NCBI RefSeq assembly: GCF_001641265.1 | Contig: NW_020167522.1 | Coordinates: 868,001 to 932,000, forward strand | Reading direction: 5' to 3' | Source of the DNA: Pseudogymnoascus destructans | Lineage: Eukaryota; Ascomycota; Leotiomycetes; Thelebolales; Thelebolaceae | Length of the DNA stretch: 64,000 nt | In this document: positions 19,936-30,316 of the stretch, in pieces | Layout: each line of letters opens with the position of its first letter | Numbering within the stretch: position 1 is the stretch's first letter | Translations under genes and position numbers: made by a program | Notes under the pieces: generated by a model | The model's database searches: none | What the model saw: the letters and a program-made list of their open reading frames with translations, nothing else | What the model was told of the DNA's origin: nothing

Positions 19936-20367
19936 TTGTATAGTATCTTCGTAATCCTTTTGATGTGCGAGCATTATGCCCAGTCTTACCACACATTCTG
20001 CAACGTCGTTGCTGTCTTTCAACCCCGCCACCCTGTCGTAGTTCTTGAGATATCTGCTCTTCCACAGCTAGGTGAGCAAGTATATCCTGCCCTTCTTGAA
20101 TTGTAAGGCACCCTCCTTGTTGTATACACTTTTTTTTGGCTTTTTACGCTGACTTGCAACTTCATTTGCTTGTTGTAAGGCCTGAACTTCCGCCTTCATT
20201 AGAACAGCAGAATGCACCATTGTTTGAGCACCTCTTAACAACTGGTCTAGCGCATTGTTAATAGGAGTTGGTGAGCTATTTTGATGGCATATAATGTGAT
20301 CTTTAAGATGCGTAGTTTGACTTGCTAGCTCTATTAGATTGTGTGGTGTTTTAGGTTCCCATGAAGC
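19936..20367 (-). pseudogene. pogo-D transposase, C-terminal part
   Basis: Minus-strand text: WEPKTPHNLIELASQTTHLKD, QNSSPTPINNALDQLLRGA, a coiled coil (LMKAEVQALQQANEVASQR), then a degenerate zinc knuckle CRMCGKTGHNART. The first codons follow directly on the N-terminal part that ends at 22569, once LTR-4 and one GCTTC are removed. Frame changes occur near 20115 and 20065. Confidence 0.82.
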
Positions 20368-20766
20368 TGTAACGCTGACTTCTAAACGATAGAAGACACA
20401 GAGGTTTCTTGCGTAAGGTTGACTTGACAGAGGAGGCAGTGGATTAGACACAAAGGCTTTTCCAAGTAACATGTTACAGTATTGTAAAGAATACTATATT
20501 GAGTTGAGCATGAAGCTCCTATCTAAGGAAATAGTATCTACTTATATAGTGGCGTCGTGCCTCATGGGTAATCTGGATAGTTGGTGGATAGCTAGATATT
20601 CAGGATAGTTCATGGATAGCTCAACTATCCAATATCCACTAGTTTCTGCAACTATCCATTAGCCCCATCACATGGCAGCCTACCCCGCTTGCCCCCTGTG
20701 ACTCACACGTCACGTTACTAGGCCCTGGTCCTGTAACCATGATGTCACGTTACCGTAGCCGTAACA
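20368..20766 (-). mobile_element. solo LTR-4, copy a
   Basis: 399 bp, TGTAACGCTGACTTC...GCCGTAACA on the plus strand. The first about 175 bp equal LTR-3 (including GTGGCGTCGTGCC and the TATA-box region); the rest (CATGGGTAATCTGGATAG...) is unrelated to LTR-3. Flanks are GAAGC and GCTAG, which do not match each other but are the reverse complements of the flanks of copy b. Confidence 0.9.
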
Positions 20767-21311
20767 GCTAGTTGTGGCAACTCACAACTTGCATATGTTC
20801 ACTGCTACTCTTTACCAAAACCTTGATCATTCCCACACATAGTATTTTATATAGTAATTAAATGTAATTCATTCAATGGAAGAGTCTCCTCTATCAAATG
20901 CCTATAAATGGCTAGCAGCAAATCCCTTTGAATCTACAGGTGTTGCAAGTCAGATTTTTAAGGTCCCTAGGTCAACTATACAGTCAAGAATCGCCTAAGC
21001 AGCCTAGTAGAAGAAGCAGCCCTATAGGGGTTAGAATAAGGTTCTTTCTACTGCTTAGACAGAGGCCCTTAAGAAGTGGATTTTAGAGCAGTATTACCTA
21101 GGGCTTAGAGCGAATAGGAGTATGGTGTTTACTATAGTATGCTAGCTCTAGAGCCCACCGCCTCCACCATCACAGACCTAGCTTACTAAATATATAAGGA
21201 ATGAGCTTTACGATTTCCACTTCATTAGTACAAAGCTAATTGCTTTCTAGCGTATAAGGGCTTAGGACGAACTAAAGGTTACTAAGTGTTTTGAGAAATA
21301 CTTCTGATTTA
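20767..21311 (+). pseudogene. Fot-E transposase, N-terminal part
   Basis: From ATG 20877: SPLSNAYKWLAANPFES, then GVASQIFKVPRSTIQSRI (HTH), ALKKWILEQYYLGL, ANRSMVFTIV, and TKYIRNELYDFHF near 21190. Stops TAA/TAG stand at expected Gln/Trp positions. It is bounded by TA of pogo-D at 21312-21313. The upstream 110 bp include part of the Fot-E terminal repeat (GTTGTGGCAACTCA). In the ancestor this lay on the same strand as the middle and C-terminal parts. Confidence 0.78.
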
Positions 21312-21313
21312 TA

Positions 21314-22569
21314 ACGTCCTCAACAAGTGAGTGTCACACGCAACGAACACAACACGCTCCTTATGTGTACTGCAAGATGCCTCAACAAGTTGATATTCCA
21401 TCAACTAATCTTGAAGGTAGAATATATATTGCTATCGAAGCTATTAGATTACACCAATTTAATAGCATTAGGGCAGCTGCAAAGGCCTCAAATGTCTATC
21501 CTAAGCTACTTGAGAGGCGCCTAAAGGGAATACGCCCACGACGCGACATTACACCAAAAACTCAAAAACTCACTTGCTTGGAAGAATCAGTTGTTATTCA
21601 ACATATCCTCGACCTAGATTCACGGCAGTTTTCGCCTAGGCTTCGTGCTGTTGAAGATATGGCCAATCAATTACTCGCATCTCGAGGTGTGGGCAAGGTT
21701 GGAGTTAATTGGGCTTCCAACTTTGTTAAACGCCATGTTGAGCTTAAAACAAAGTTTAATCGCAAATACGACTATAAGAGAGCTCTATGTGAAGATGCAG
21801 AGCTCATAAAAGCATGGTTTACACTTGTACAAAACACTACTGCAAAGTATGGAATTACCGATGCAGACATCTACAACTTTGATGAGACGGGTTTTCAAAT
21901 GGGCATTATTACAACAGCAATGGTTGTTACAAACTCTGAACGGCAAAAGCAATTCAACCTGGAAACAGAGAGTGGGCAACAGTAATTCAAGGGATTAATG
22001 CGCAAGGATGGTCAATCCCACCATTCATTATTATGAGTGGGAAGAACCATCTCTCAACATGGTATGATGAAGATATACCACAAGATTGGATTCTCACAGT
22101 TAGTGAGAATGGATGGACGACAAATGAACTTGTATTTATGGATCCAACATTTTCATCAGCATACAAAGCATCGTACAGTTCGTGCACATCACCTGTTAAT
22201 TCTAGATGGCCATGAGAGTCACTATTCTCTACCGTTTGAGCAATACTGTAAGGAGAATGGTATAATATTGCTTTATATGCCTCCGCACTCATCTCATCTA
22301 CTTCAACCGCTTGATGTTAGTTGCTTTGGACCACTTAAGAAGGCATATGGACGGCAAGTTGAGAGCTTAATCTGCACTCATATAAACCATGTTACGAAAG
22401 TTGAGTTTCTTCCTGCCTTTAAGCAGGCTTTCACAGACGCAATCACAAAGCAGAACATCTGCAGTAGTTTTCGAGCTACAGGGCTAGTTCCATTCTGTCC
22501 TGATGTTGTGTTGTCACAGCTTGACATTCAACTACGGCCTTTAACACCACCAACCTTTGAGGATGCTTC
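21314..22569 (+). pseudogene. pogo-D transposase, N-terminal and catalytic part
   Basis: ATG 21377 (MPQQVDIP) begins a protein colinear with pogo-C1: HTH, VEDMANQLLASRGV, WASNFVKRHVEL, IYNFDETGFQMG (first Asp). The frame slips near 21960 and again near 22135, then gives LLILDGHESHYS (second Asp) and LLQPLDVSCFGPLKKAYG (third Asp) up to PPTFEDAS at 22569. There the LTR-4 target GCTTC (22565-22569) cuts it. The C-terminal part lies inverted at 19936-20367. Confidence 0.85.
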
Positions 22570-22966
22570 TGTTACGGCTACGGTAATGTGACATCATGGT
22601 TACAGGACCAGGGCCTAGTAACGTGACGTGTGAGTCACAGGGGGCAAGCGGGGTAGGCTGCCATGTGACGGGGCTAATGGAGTTGCAGAAACTAGTGGAT
22701 ATTGGATAGTTGAGCTATCCATGAACTATCCTGAATATCTAGCTATCCACCAACTATCCAGGTTACCCATGAGGCACGACGCCACTATATAAGTAGATAC
22801 TATTTCCTTAGATAGGAGCTTCGTGCTCAACTCAATATAGTATTCTTTACAATACTGTAACGTGTTACTTCGAAAAGCCTTTGTGTCTAATCCCCTGCCT
22901 CCTCTGTCAAGTCAACCTTACGCAAGAAACCTCTGTGTCTTCTATCGTTTACAAGTCAGCGTTACA
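22570..22966 (+). mobile_element. solo LTR-4, copy b
   Basis: 397 bp, TGTTACGGCTACGG...GTCAGCGTTACA. Left flank GCTTC, right flank CTAGC. The mismatch is explained by recombination with copy a (20368-20766). Confidence 0.9.
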
Positions 22967-23042
22967 CTAGCTTCCTCTCATGTGAAGTGCCACAACTCGC
23001 TTACTCCAATCTTCAGCAAAGCTCAAGGTTGGTCACGACGAT
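22967..23042 (-). mobile_element. Fot-E, 5' terminal inverted repeat piece
   Basis: CTTCCTCTCATGTGAAGTGC...GGTCACGACGAT matches the other Fot-E end at about 14085-14155. It is followed by TA at 23043-23044. LTR-4 copy b had inserted inside this terminal repeat. Confidence 0.75.
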
Positions 23043-23519
23043 TAAGTTAACGTACTTCACAATCGAAGCAATTACACAAGCGAAGCGATCACTGAACTTC
23101 CCTAAAATTGAGAAATTTACAAGATAATAACTTAACAACAACTTCATAATATATATTAAAAATGTATTTCTAGCCTTTTCTATGTAGTTGAATTTGTACC
23201 TAATCATTTACGAATGATCTATTTAGTTGAATTTGTACCTAATCATTTACGAATAATCTATTTAGTAGTTCTTAAGATATTAAGTCTAGGCACTGAAATT
23301 TAGACTAGGTCTTTATATTTCAATATCTACTAGTCTAATTGCTTTAAAGCTTAAAATAAAGGAATCTACCTGTATATATAAGGATACACACACATTTTTA
23401 GAATATATTATGAAGTTGTTGTTGAGTTACTATCCCCCTAAATGATTTTTAGGTTCTACTATTCCCACTTTTAATACTGCTAAAATTGAGGGGGTCTTAG
23501 TGTAATTATGTATGTAGAT

Positions 23520-24833
23520 TGGAAGGACACAGGGCACCCAGCTCACAGTAATAGCATATGAGAGTGCGAGTCGGAGGCTAAACGGATGCTATCTGTTATA
23601 CTGACATTCGTTGCACTCAGTTTGCTATCAAACTAAAGAGCAAACTTAGAAATATCCTCCTCAAACCTACAAGTCACTATACATATTTTGGCTTGTCATA
23701 CCAACAACAAGAGCAATACTACTCAACGATTGCTACAACCCTCTATGATTCATTACATGTCATTGCTCCTTAGTTACTGGGCCGATATGACCACATAGCA
23801 TATCTCTACAACCCTCTATGATTCATTACATGACATCACTCATACTACCACATGACATATCTCTACCAACTAGAGGCCTAGGAGCATGAACAATAGCTCT
23901 AAAAGCTCCTACGAACCTCTATGATTCATTACATGTCATCGCTCTTTAGTTACCCACAAGATTGGTTAAGTTATGACATAATTTGTCTATGATAATTTGT
24001 CTATGACATAATTTGTCTATGACATAATTTGTCTATAGGGGTATTCTGACCTTGGACCTCCTTTTACTTCCTATAGGCTACGAACCTAAGAGATGGTTCT
24101 ATGGGATTCTCTTACGTCGACTACAGTTACCAAGCCTGGTAAGTCATGGAAAGTCTTGGAAAATGAGAGAACTACATTCCTTTAGCATAAATAGGATTGC
24201 CCTTTCCTTAAGAAAGGGCAAGCAGACAATACAGTAAATCGACTATCACATACTTCCACGTCTTTTCCAAGCTTCCAATCATTGATCTTGTTACTCCTTG
24301 TTTCTGAAAAGTCAGTAAGTGCTAACCTCTGACTTATCCCTGAGTTCTCAGACTCAACATTTGTTACAACTTGTCTAAACCACTCCACTACATCATATAC
24401 CTGATTGCTGCATTGTGGAATAGTCTAAGCTACGACCCTTTGGCTCTTTTTCCTAAGACAGTGTGTTGTCTTAGTAAAATCATCCCTTTCTTCGGTGGCT
24501 AGATTCTCACATCTGGTGCACCCACCATCACACTATCCTATAGGTCTACTACGAAGGATACAAAAAAGATGAAGAGAGGAAACCCGTTGGGTCAATCTCC
24601 TTAAGTACCTGAAATGGGTCCGACTCGGCTAACCTGCCTTCACTCTCACCACATGACCATAACCTGTCCGACTCAGATACCTTCCGTCACTGAGGGAGAG
24701 GGACCCCGTTGAGTCAATCCCCTTAAGTACCTGAAACGGGTCCGACTTGGCTAACCTGCCTTAACTCTTATCATGTGACCGTAACCTGCCCAACTCAGAT
24801 CCTTTCCATCACTGAGGGACAGGCATCCTTACA
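23520..24833 (-). mobile_element. LTR-1 copy in Tc-F, TSD TAGAT, containing LTR-2
   Basis: Reverse orientation, TGGAAGGACACAGGG...GGCATCCTTACA, flanked by TAGAT (23515-23519 and 24834-24838). Without the nested LTR-2 it is about 370 bp. It carries an imperfect tandem duplication of about 110 bp (two CTTAAGTACCTGAAA...GTCACTGAGGGA units). Confidence 0.85.
23594..24532 (+). mobile_element. solo LTR-2, TSD CTATC
   Basis: Full-length 939-bp gypsy LTR, TGTTATACTGACATTCG...CCCACCATCACA, flanked by CTATC (23589-23593 and 24533-24537), inside LTR-1. Confidence 0.92.
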
Positions 24834-24920
24834 TAGATGTAAATAGTATTGTAATACCTTCAAAATATTTAGTTCTATAGAATCAGCTATGGATATTATA
24901 GAGCTTTTAAATCCATAGAT

Positions 24921-25690
24921 TGTAAGGATGCCTGTCCCTCAGTGACGGAAAGGATCTGAGTCAGACAGATTAGGTCACATGATAAGAGTTAAGGTAGGTT
25001 AGCCAAGTCGGACCCGTTTCGGGTACTTAAGGGGATTGACCCAACGGGGTCCCTCTCCCTCAGTGATGGAAGGTATCTGAGTCGGACAGGTTATGGTCAT
25101 GTGGTGAGAGTGAAGGCAGGTTAGCCGAGTCGGACCCATTTCAGGTACTTAAGGAGATTGACCCAACGGGTTTCCTCTCTTCATCTTTTTTGTATCCTTC
25201 GTAGTAGACCTATAGGATAGCATCCGTTTAGCCTCCGACCTGCACTCTCATATGTGTAACGCTGACTTCTAAACGATAGAAGACACAGAGGTTTCTTGCG
25301 TAAGGTTGACTTGACAGAGGAGGCAGGGGATTAGACACAAAGGCTTTCCAAGTAACACGTTACAGTATTGTAAAGAATACTATATTGAGTTGAGCACGAA
25401 GCTCCTATCTAAGGAAATACTATCTACTTATATAGTGGCGTCGTGCCTCATGGGTAATCTGGATAGTTGGCGGATAGCTAGATATTCAGGATAGTTTGTG
25501 GATAGCTCAACTATCCAATATCCACTAGTTTCTGCAATTATCCATTAGCCCCGTCACATGGCAGCCTACCCCGCTTCCCACTGTGACTCACACATCACGT
25601 TACTAGGCCCTGGCCCTGTAACCATGACATCATGTTACTATAGCCGTAACAATATGCTATTACTGTGAGCTGGGTTCCTGTGTCCTTACA
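24921..25690 (+). mobile_element. LTR-1 copy in Tc-F, TSD TAGAT, containing LTR-4
   Basis: TGTAAGGATGCCTGTCC...GTGTCCTTACA, flanked by TAGAT (24916-24920 and 25691-25695). Without LTR-4 it is about 368 bp, with the same internal duplication as the copy at 23520. It faces that copy across 87 bp. Confidence 0.87.
25255..25651 (-). mobile_element. solo LTR-4, TSD ATATG
   Basis: 397 bp, TGTAACGCTGACTTC...GCCGTAACA, flanked by ATATG (25250-25254 and 25652-25656). This is an undisturbed copy, which defines the family ends. Confidence 0.92.
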
Positions 25691-25693
25691 TAG

Positions 25694-26794
25694 ATGCCTA
25701 CTACACCTCTCTTTAAGGCTCCTACAACTACTTGAGATGATAGAATTGCAATTCAAACAGCATTAAAATTTGGATTATCATATAAGAAAATTGCAGCTAC
25801 TCTACACGTTACAGAGCGACAAATCAGATATGCAAAAGCAAATCCAACTACACCTCAACACTCGAAATCAGGCTGTAAACCTCTTATTCGAACACTATAG
25901 CACACAGAGTTAGAGAAATGGTTACAGAGCTCTCCGTTACATAAAATAGCATGTTGGATTGCTATTCCAACTTTTGCCCCTGAAGTTGGATTGAATAATG
26001 TAGGCTAGAAAGCGCTAAATACTGCATTTGGAATTTTAGGATATACACGTCGCATTTCAAAAAAAAAAGTTTCTCATCTGATCCCTTTCATCGTCGCCTT
26101 CGTCTTATCTTTGCATAGAAAGCCCTACGATGGAGTCCTGATAGACTTATGTAACAATGTTTTTCTAATGAAGTTTGGGCAAATGGAGGAGCACATACAC
26201 AATCATATGTTATAGCAAAATCAGATGGAAGCGATAAATATGACGAGGATTTACTACAACATAAATATTCAAAGTTACCTGCTTAGATGTTTCATGGAAT
26301 AATTACAGGAGGGAAAAAAGGGCCAGTAACATTTTGGGAAAAAGACTAGGGAACAGTTACTGCGAAAAAAAATATAAGGAGCATATACTTCTAGTTGTTG
26401 AACAATTTTTTCGAGAACATCCAGACCTCAACGAAGATAAGCAGACAAGCAAAGGGTAGTGGTGGCAGCAAGATAATGCCCCTTCTCATGATGCAAGATA
26501 TACAGAACGGCAACTTCGACAGCGATTTATTAGATATATACAATGGCCGTCATACTCTCCTGATCTTAATATAATTAAGCATAGCTTATATGGAATTGGA
26601 TGAAAAATTGGATTCAGGAGCATTATTTTCGAGTACGGTATGATGCACAGAGTATTTCACATGAGTATTTACGCTCTATAATTATTGTCGCATGGGATGC
26701 AGTACCAGATGAATATGTTACAAAGCTGTATAGTACATTTCACGATCGCTGCCGTGCTGTTATTACAGCTGAGGGTGGACAGACTAAATACTAG
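25694..26794 (+). pseudogene. Tc-F transposase relic (DDE_3-like)
   Basis: ATG 25694 lies across the LTR-1 target site. Readable parts: HTH (FGLSYKKIAATLHVTERQIR), EVWANGGAHTQSYV, MFHGIITGGKKGPVTFWEKD, WQQDNAPSHDA (second Asp), QWPSYSPDLNIIKH (third acidic site changed), and a C-terminal segment IVAWDAVPDEYVTKLYSTFHD. Many TAG/TGA codons (25733, 25899, 26008 and others) and frame changes near 26062 and 26560 show it is long dead, with a RIP-like pattern. Confidence 0.78.
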
Positions 26795-27100
26795 ATAGAG
26801 TACGTACTTTAATCACTTAATTTGGAAGCGGTGAGATAATTCTATCAATACGTAATAGTGAAACCTCACAATCATTCAGGGGGGATAGTATTATCTTGTA
26901 AATTTCTCAATTTTAGGTGGGAAGTTCAGTGATCGCTTCGCTTGTGTGATCGCTTCGCTCCGTTACTTGATTTTGTCAGGGGTAAGCAACTTATGATTAT
27001 CATAATTGGCACGTGACCTTTATTTTATTCGGCCGGCAAATTCCGCTCCGCAACCTATTTGAACCACGAGAAGACCATTTTTAACAGTCAAGCATCAAGT

Positions 27101-28904
27101 ATGATCAAAACACCGTCATCTCGAGCGGTTAGTCGTCTCTTGCCATTATGTACAAAGGCATCGACCTCCGCGACGAGTTCAATAGCACGGCGGAGCCTTG
27201 CCACGGTCGTTGAGCCAATTCAAAAGGTAGACCCTTTCCCCGGATCTCCGTTGGGCCCAACATCTTCATACAGACACTGACAGCTAGAAGGACCCTGCCG
27301 AATTAGATGAGATTACGACCTTATCGAATGGAATCCGCGTTGCTACAGAGGCCTTGCCTGGCCACTTTTCCGGCATCGGTGTTTACATTGACGCCGGTTC
27401 TCGGTACGAGAATGAGCATCTGAGAGGCGTGAGCCATATTATGGATAGATTGGCATTCAAATCCACGAAGAAACGCACCAGTGATCAGATGTTAGAAGCT
27501 TTGGAGTCCCTGGGTGGAAATATACAGTGTGCCTCGTCGCGCGAATCGCTCATGTACCAGTCCGCCACCTTCAACTCCGCTGTTCCGACAACCGTTGCGC
27601 TGCTTGCGGAGACGATTCGGAATCCTTTAATAACAGAAGAAGAGGTACAGCAGCAACTTGAGACTGCGTCTTACGAAATTGGCGAGATTTGGTCCAAGCC
27701 GGAGCTGATCCTCCCCGAGCTTGTTCATATGGCGGCGTACAAAGACAACACTCTGGGTAACCCCCTGTTGTGCCCCAAGGAGAGACTTGACAAGATCGAT
27801 AAGAGCGTTATTGAGGCATACCGCAAGGCCTTCTTCAAGCCGGAAAGAATAGTTGTTGCGTTCGCAGGCGTTGAGCACAAGGAAGCTGTGAGGCTGACGG
27901 AGCAATACTTTGGAGATATGAAGAGCGAGGATAGCCCGGAACTGTCCAGGACAGGCTCAGAAACATCGGTCGACTCCGCCTCGGAGACGAGCTCCACATC
28001 GAGTTCTGAATCTGCGTCAGCACCGCCGTCTCCAGTCCAACAGTCTTCGAACCTGCTTTCGAGACTGCCATTTTTGAAGAACCTCTCAACTTCCTCCTCC
28101 AACCGAGCCTCTGTTCTCTCAGACCTATCATTACCCCCTACGCCAGAACAGATCCTCGCACCTTCACAATATACCGGAGGATTCGTCGCCCTCCCTGTTC
28201 TCCCACCACCAATCAACCCCTCATTACCTCCACTCACCCACATCCACCTTGCCTTCGAGGCCCTCCCCATCTCATCCGACGATATCTACGCCCTCGCAAC
28301 TCTCCAGACTCTTCTGGGCGGCGGCGGCTCCTTCTCAGCCGGTGGCCCAGGAAAAGGCATGTACTCGCGCCTCTACACTAACGTCCTGAACCAGCACGGC
28401 TGGGTCGAGTCTTGCGTCGCTTTCAACCACTCCTACACCGACTCCGGCCTCTTCGGCATCACCTCCAGCTGCACTCCCAGCAAAGTAGTCCAGATGCTCG
28501 ACGTGATGTGCCGCGAACTACAGGCCCTGACGCTCGAGAACGGCTTCAGCGCCCTGCAGATGGTGGAGGTGAACCGCGCCAAGAACCAGCTGCGCTCGAG
28601 TCTACTCATGAACCTTGAGTCGCGGATGGTGGAGCTCGAGGATCTGGGACGCCAGGTGCAGGTTCACGGAAGCAAGGTCGGCGTGAAGGAGATGTGTAAC
28701 AAGATCGACCAGCTCACCGTGCAGGATCTGCGCAGAGTCGCAAGGGATGTTCTCCAGGGCTTGGTGAAGAACCCGGGTCAGGGAAGCGGGGCACCGACGG
28801 TGGTGCTGCAGGAGGGTGAGGAGGGTAATGGGGTTAAGAGGAAGCAGCTTGCTTGGGCTGAGATCCAGGATCGGATCTCGAGGTGGAAGTTGGGACGTAG
28901 ATAG
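27101..28904 (+). CDS. MAS2: mitochondrial processing peptidase alpha subunit
   Basis: Exons 27101-27226 and 27288-28904; intron 27227-27287 (GTAGAC...CACTGAC...GCTAG), phase 0. Predicted 580 aa, usual for fungal MPP-alpha. The first about 35 residues are Ser/Arg-rich and lack acids, as in a matrix-targeting presequence. The M16 peptidase N-domain follows (GIGVYIDAGSRYEN, GVSHIMDRLAFKST). The HXXEH zinc site of the beta subunit is absent (HIMDR instead), as expected for alpha. The substrate-sensing glycine-rich loop GGGGSFSAGGPGKGM is at about residue 363. It pairs with the beta subunit in the matrix to remove presequences of imported proteins. A Ser-rich insert (about 240-300) is typical of filamentous fungi. 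It begins about 140 bp after the end of Tc-F, so its promoter abuts transposon DNA. Confidence 0.93.
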
Positions 28905-29239
28905 GGAGTCGCTGGTGGGGACGTGTAAGATAATGTACCATACCCAACTTAGGGATTGCATAGTGCGATATAGAAAGATATGTGTAATCATTACAACTTC
29001 TGAAGCATTTATCCTTCCCGGTGAGATGTAAACCTCTCTTGCAAGCCTGTTTCCCACCCCTGCGAAATAATCAATCCAGCGCCAACTACCCTAGTAACTC
29101 CAAATTGGGCCATTTTATTGACCTAGGGGTGGTAGAGGGGGGGGCAATGAAGAAAATCCCTCTGGTAAACCATATGACCTTTTGTCGGTCTTGCTATTCC
29201 AGCAGTTAGTTTTTAAGGCTTGCTTTAACATAGGTATGC
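28905..29239. other. intergenic, no gene seen
   Basis: 3' flank of MAS2. Contains only short frames. Confidence 0.5.
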
Positions 29240-30036
29240 TTACAAGGAATATTGCAAACTAACAGCGCGGGCAATCTGGACCAGTCTCGCCAAGCGCTTT
29301 TCATCATCAGTCAATTTTAGTAGAGTATTTGTGGTTTCAATCAGGCGTTTCTGGTATAGTGCATCCCAAGGACTGAGGTAAAGAAGCGTTGTAGTTTCGT
29401 AAAACCTTGGATAAAGTCCAGCACAACCCCAATCAACAAGAGAAATTGTGTTGTCATCCCTGAGAATCATGTTCCGCCGGGCAAGATCCAGATAGCATAG
29501 AACAAGTGGAGAACCATAAAGATCTATCGACTTCCTCTGCAATTCGAGACGTTTGTTGAGCCAAGCGTTGAAGTCTGACACGCATGTGAAGGTTTCTCCC
29601 GCACCATCTTCACCCCAAAGATAGCCTCTTGATAGCCCCTTGGGCTTCCACCACCTATGGGACCGGGGACTGCGTCGCTCAGATCATTGCGCACTCCGAT
29701 CTGGCCAAGGTGCGCAATGATCTGAGCGATGCGGGGAACGATGTCGTCCCCCACATCAAGGTCAAGCTCAGCAAGCGTCCGGCCTGGCACATACTCCATG
29801 AACAGGTAGCCCTCTGAGCTGCTCCACCGAGGATCGTAGTCCCGTTCGAAAAAGCGATAAACTTGAGGAACGTGAACGATATTCGGATTTACATTTTGAT
29901 AGGCAAATTCGTGGGTTCTGGCCTCGGCGGCTGTCACACCACGCCCAAACTTGACTGCTATGTCGTTTGAAAGCTTGATTACTCGAATTGCTCCCTTGTA
30001 CTTGCTAATTATGCCATTCAACTCTTCTGGTGACAT
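29240..30036 (-). pseudogene. APH-like kinase, inactivated by an 11-bp duplication
   Basis: Start ATG at 30036 (MSPEELNGI). N-lobe: IRVIKLSNDIAVKFGRGV (Lys of the ATP site), TAAEARTHEFAYQ, then YLFMEYVPGRTL. After GPIGGGSPRG the sequence AAGGGGCTATC is followed by AAGAGGCTATC (about 29629-29650, minus strand). This 11-bp tandem duplication shifts the frame, and the original frame continues with YLWGEDGAGETF. The C-lobe has CYLDLARRNMIL (catalytic Asp, Asn) and SLVDWGCAGLYPRFYE (metal-binding Asp). Everything apart from the duplication looks functional, so inactivation is recent. The substrate is unknown; fungal members of this group are poorly characterised. Confidence 0.82.
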
Positions 30037-30316
30037 AGCTCGGCGAGCATGTTCTCACTAGCTGTATGAACATCCTAGGTTTGGTGTTTCAACCGTGGCT
30101 GGTGACAATTCGATGTGGGACAGGGTCGGGGCGGGCCATGGCCAAGCTACGAGGTTACAAGTAGAACTGATTTATAACAACTTACGGGAAAGCTTATGTT
30201 AGCCGCAGTTCAAAATTTGTAGCAAAGGCTAAAAATGACACTTGATAATGCTTATATTCCTGCTTGCTTGCTTGAACCTAAAATATACATAGAAGGAAAC
30301 CCTCGAACCAAGACGT
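30037..30316. other. intergenic, no gene seen
   Basis: Lies between two minus-strand pseudogenes. No coding signal. Confidence 0.4.

Larger units (their letters stand above)
23050..26963 (+). mobile_element. Tc-F: Tc1/mariner-type element with nested LTRs
   Basis: The inverted ends share GCGAAGCGATCACTGAACTTCCC and TAAAATTGAGAAATTTACAAG (left 23050-23135, right about 26890-26963), with TA outside (23048-23049, 26964-26965). Without two nested LTR-1 copies and their own nested LTRs it is about 1.8 kb. Bases 23140-23519 are A+T-rich leader with no gene seen. Confidence 0.85.

Noticed and set aside
27725..28270. 181-codon minus ORF in MAS2
   Set aside because: Antisense to a clear coding exon; no motif.
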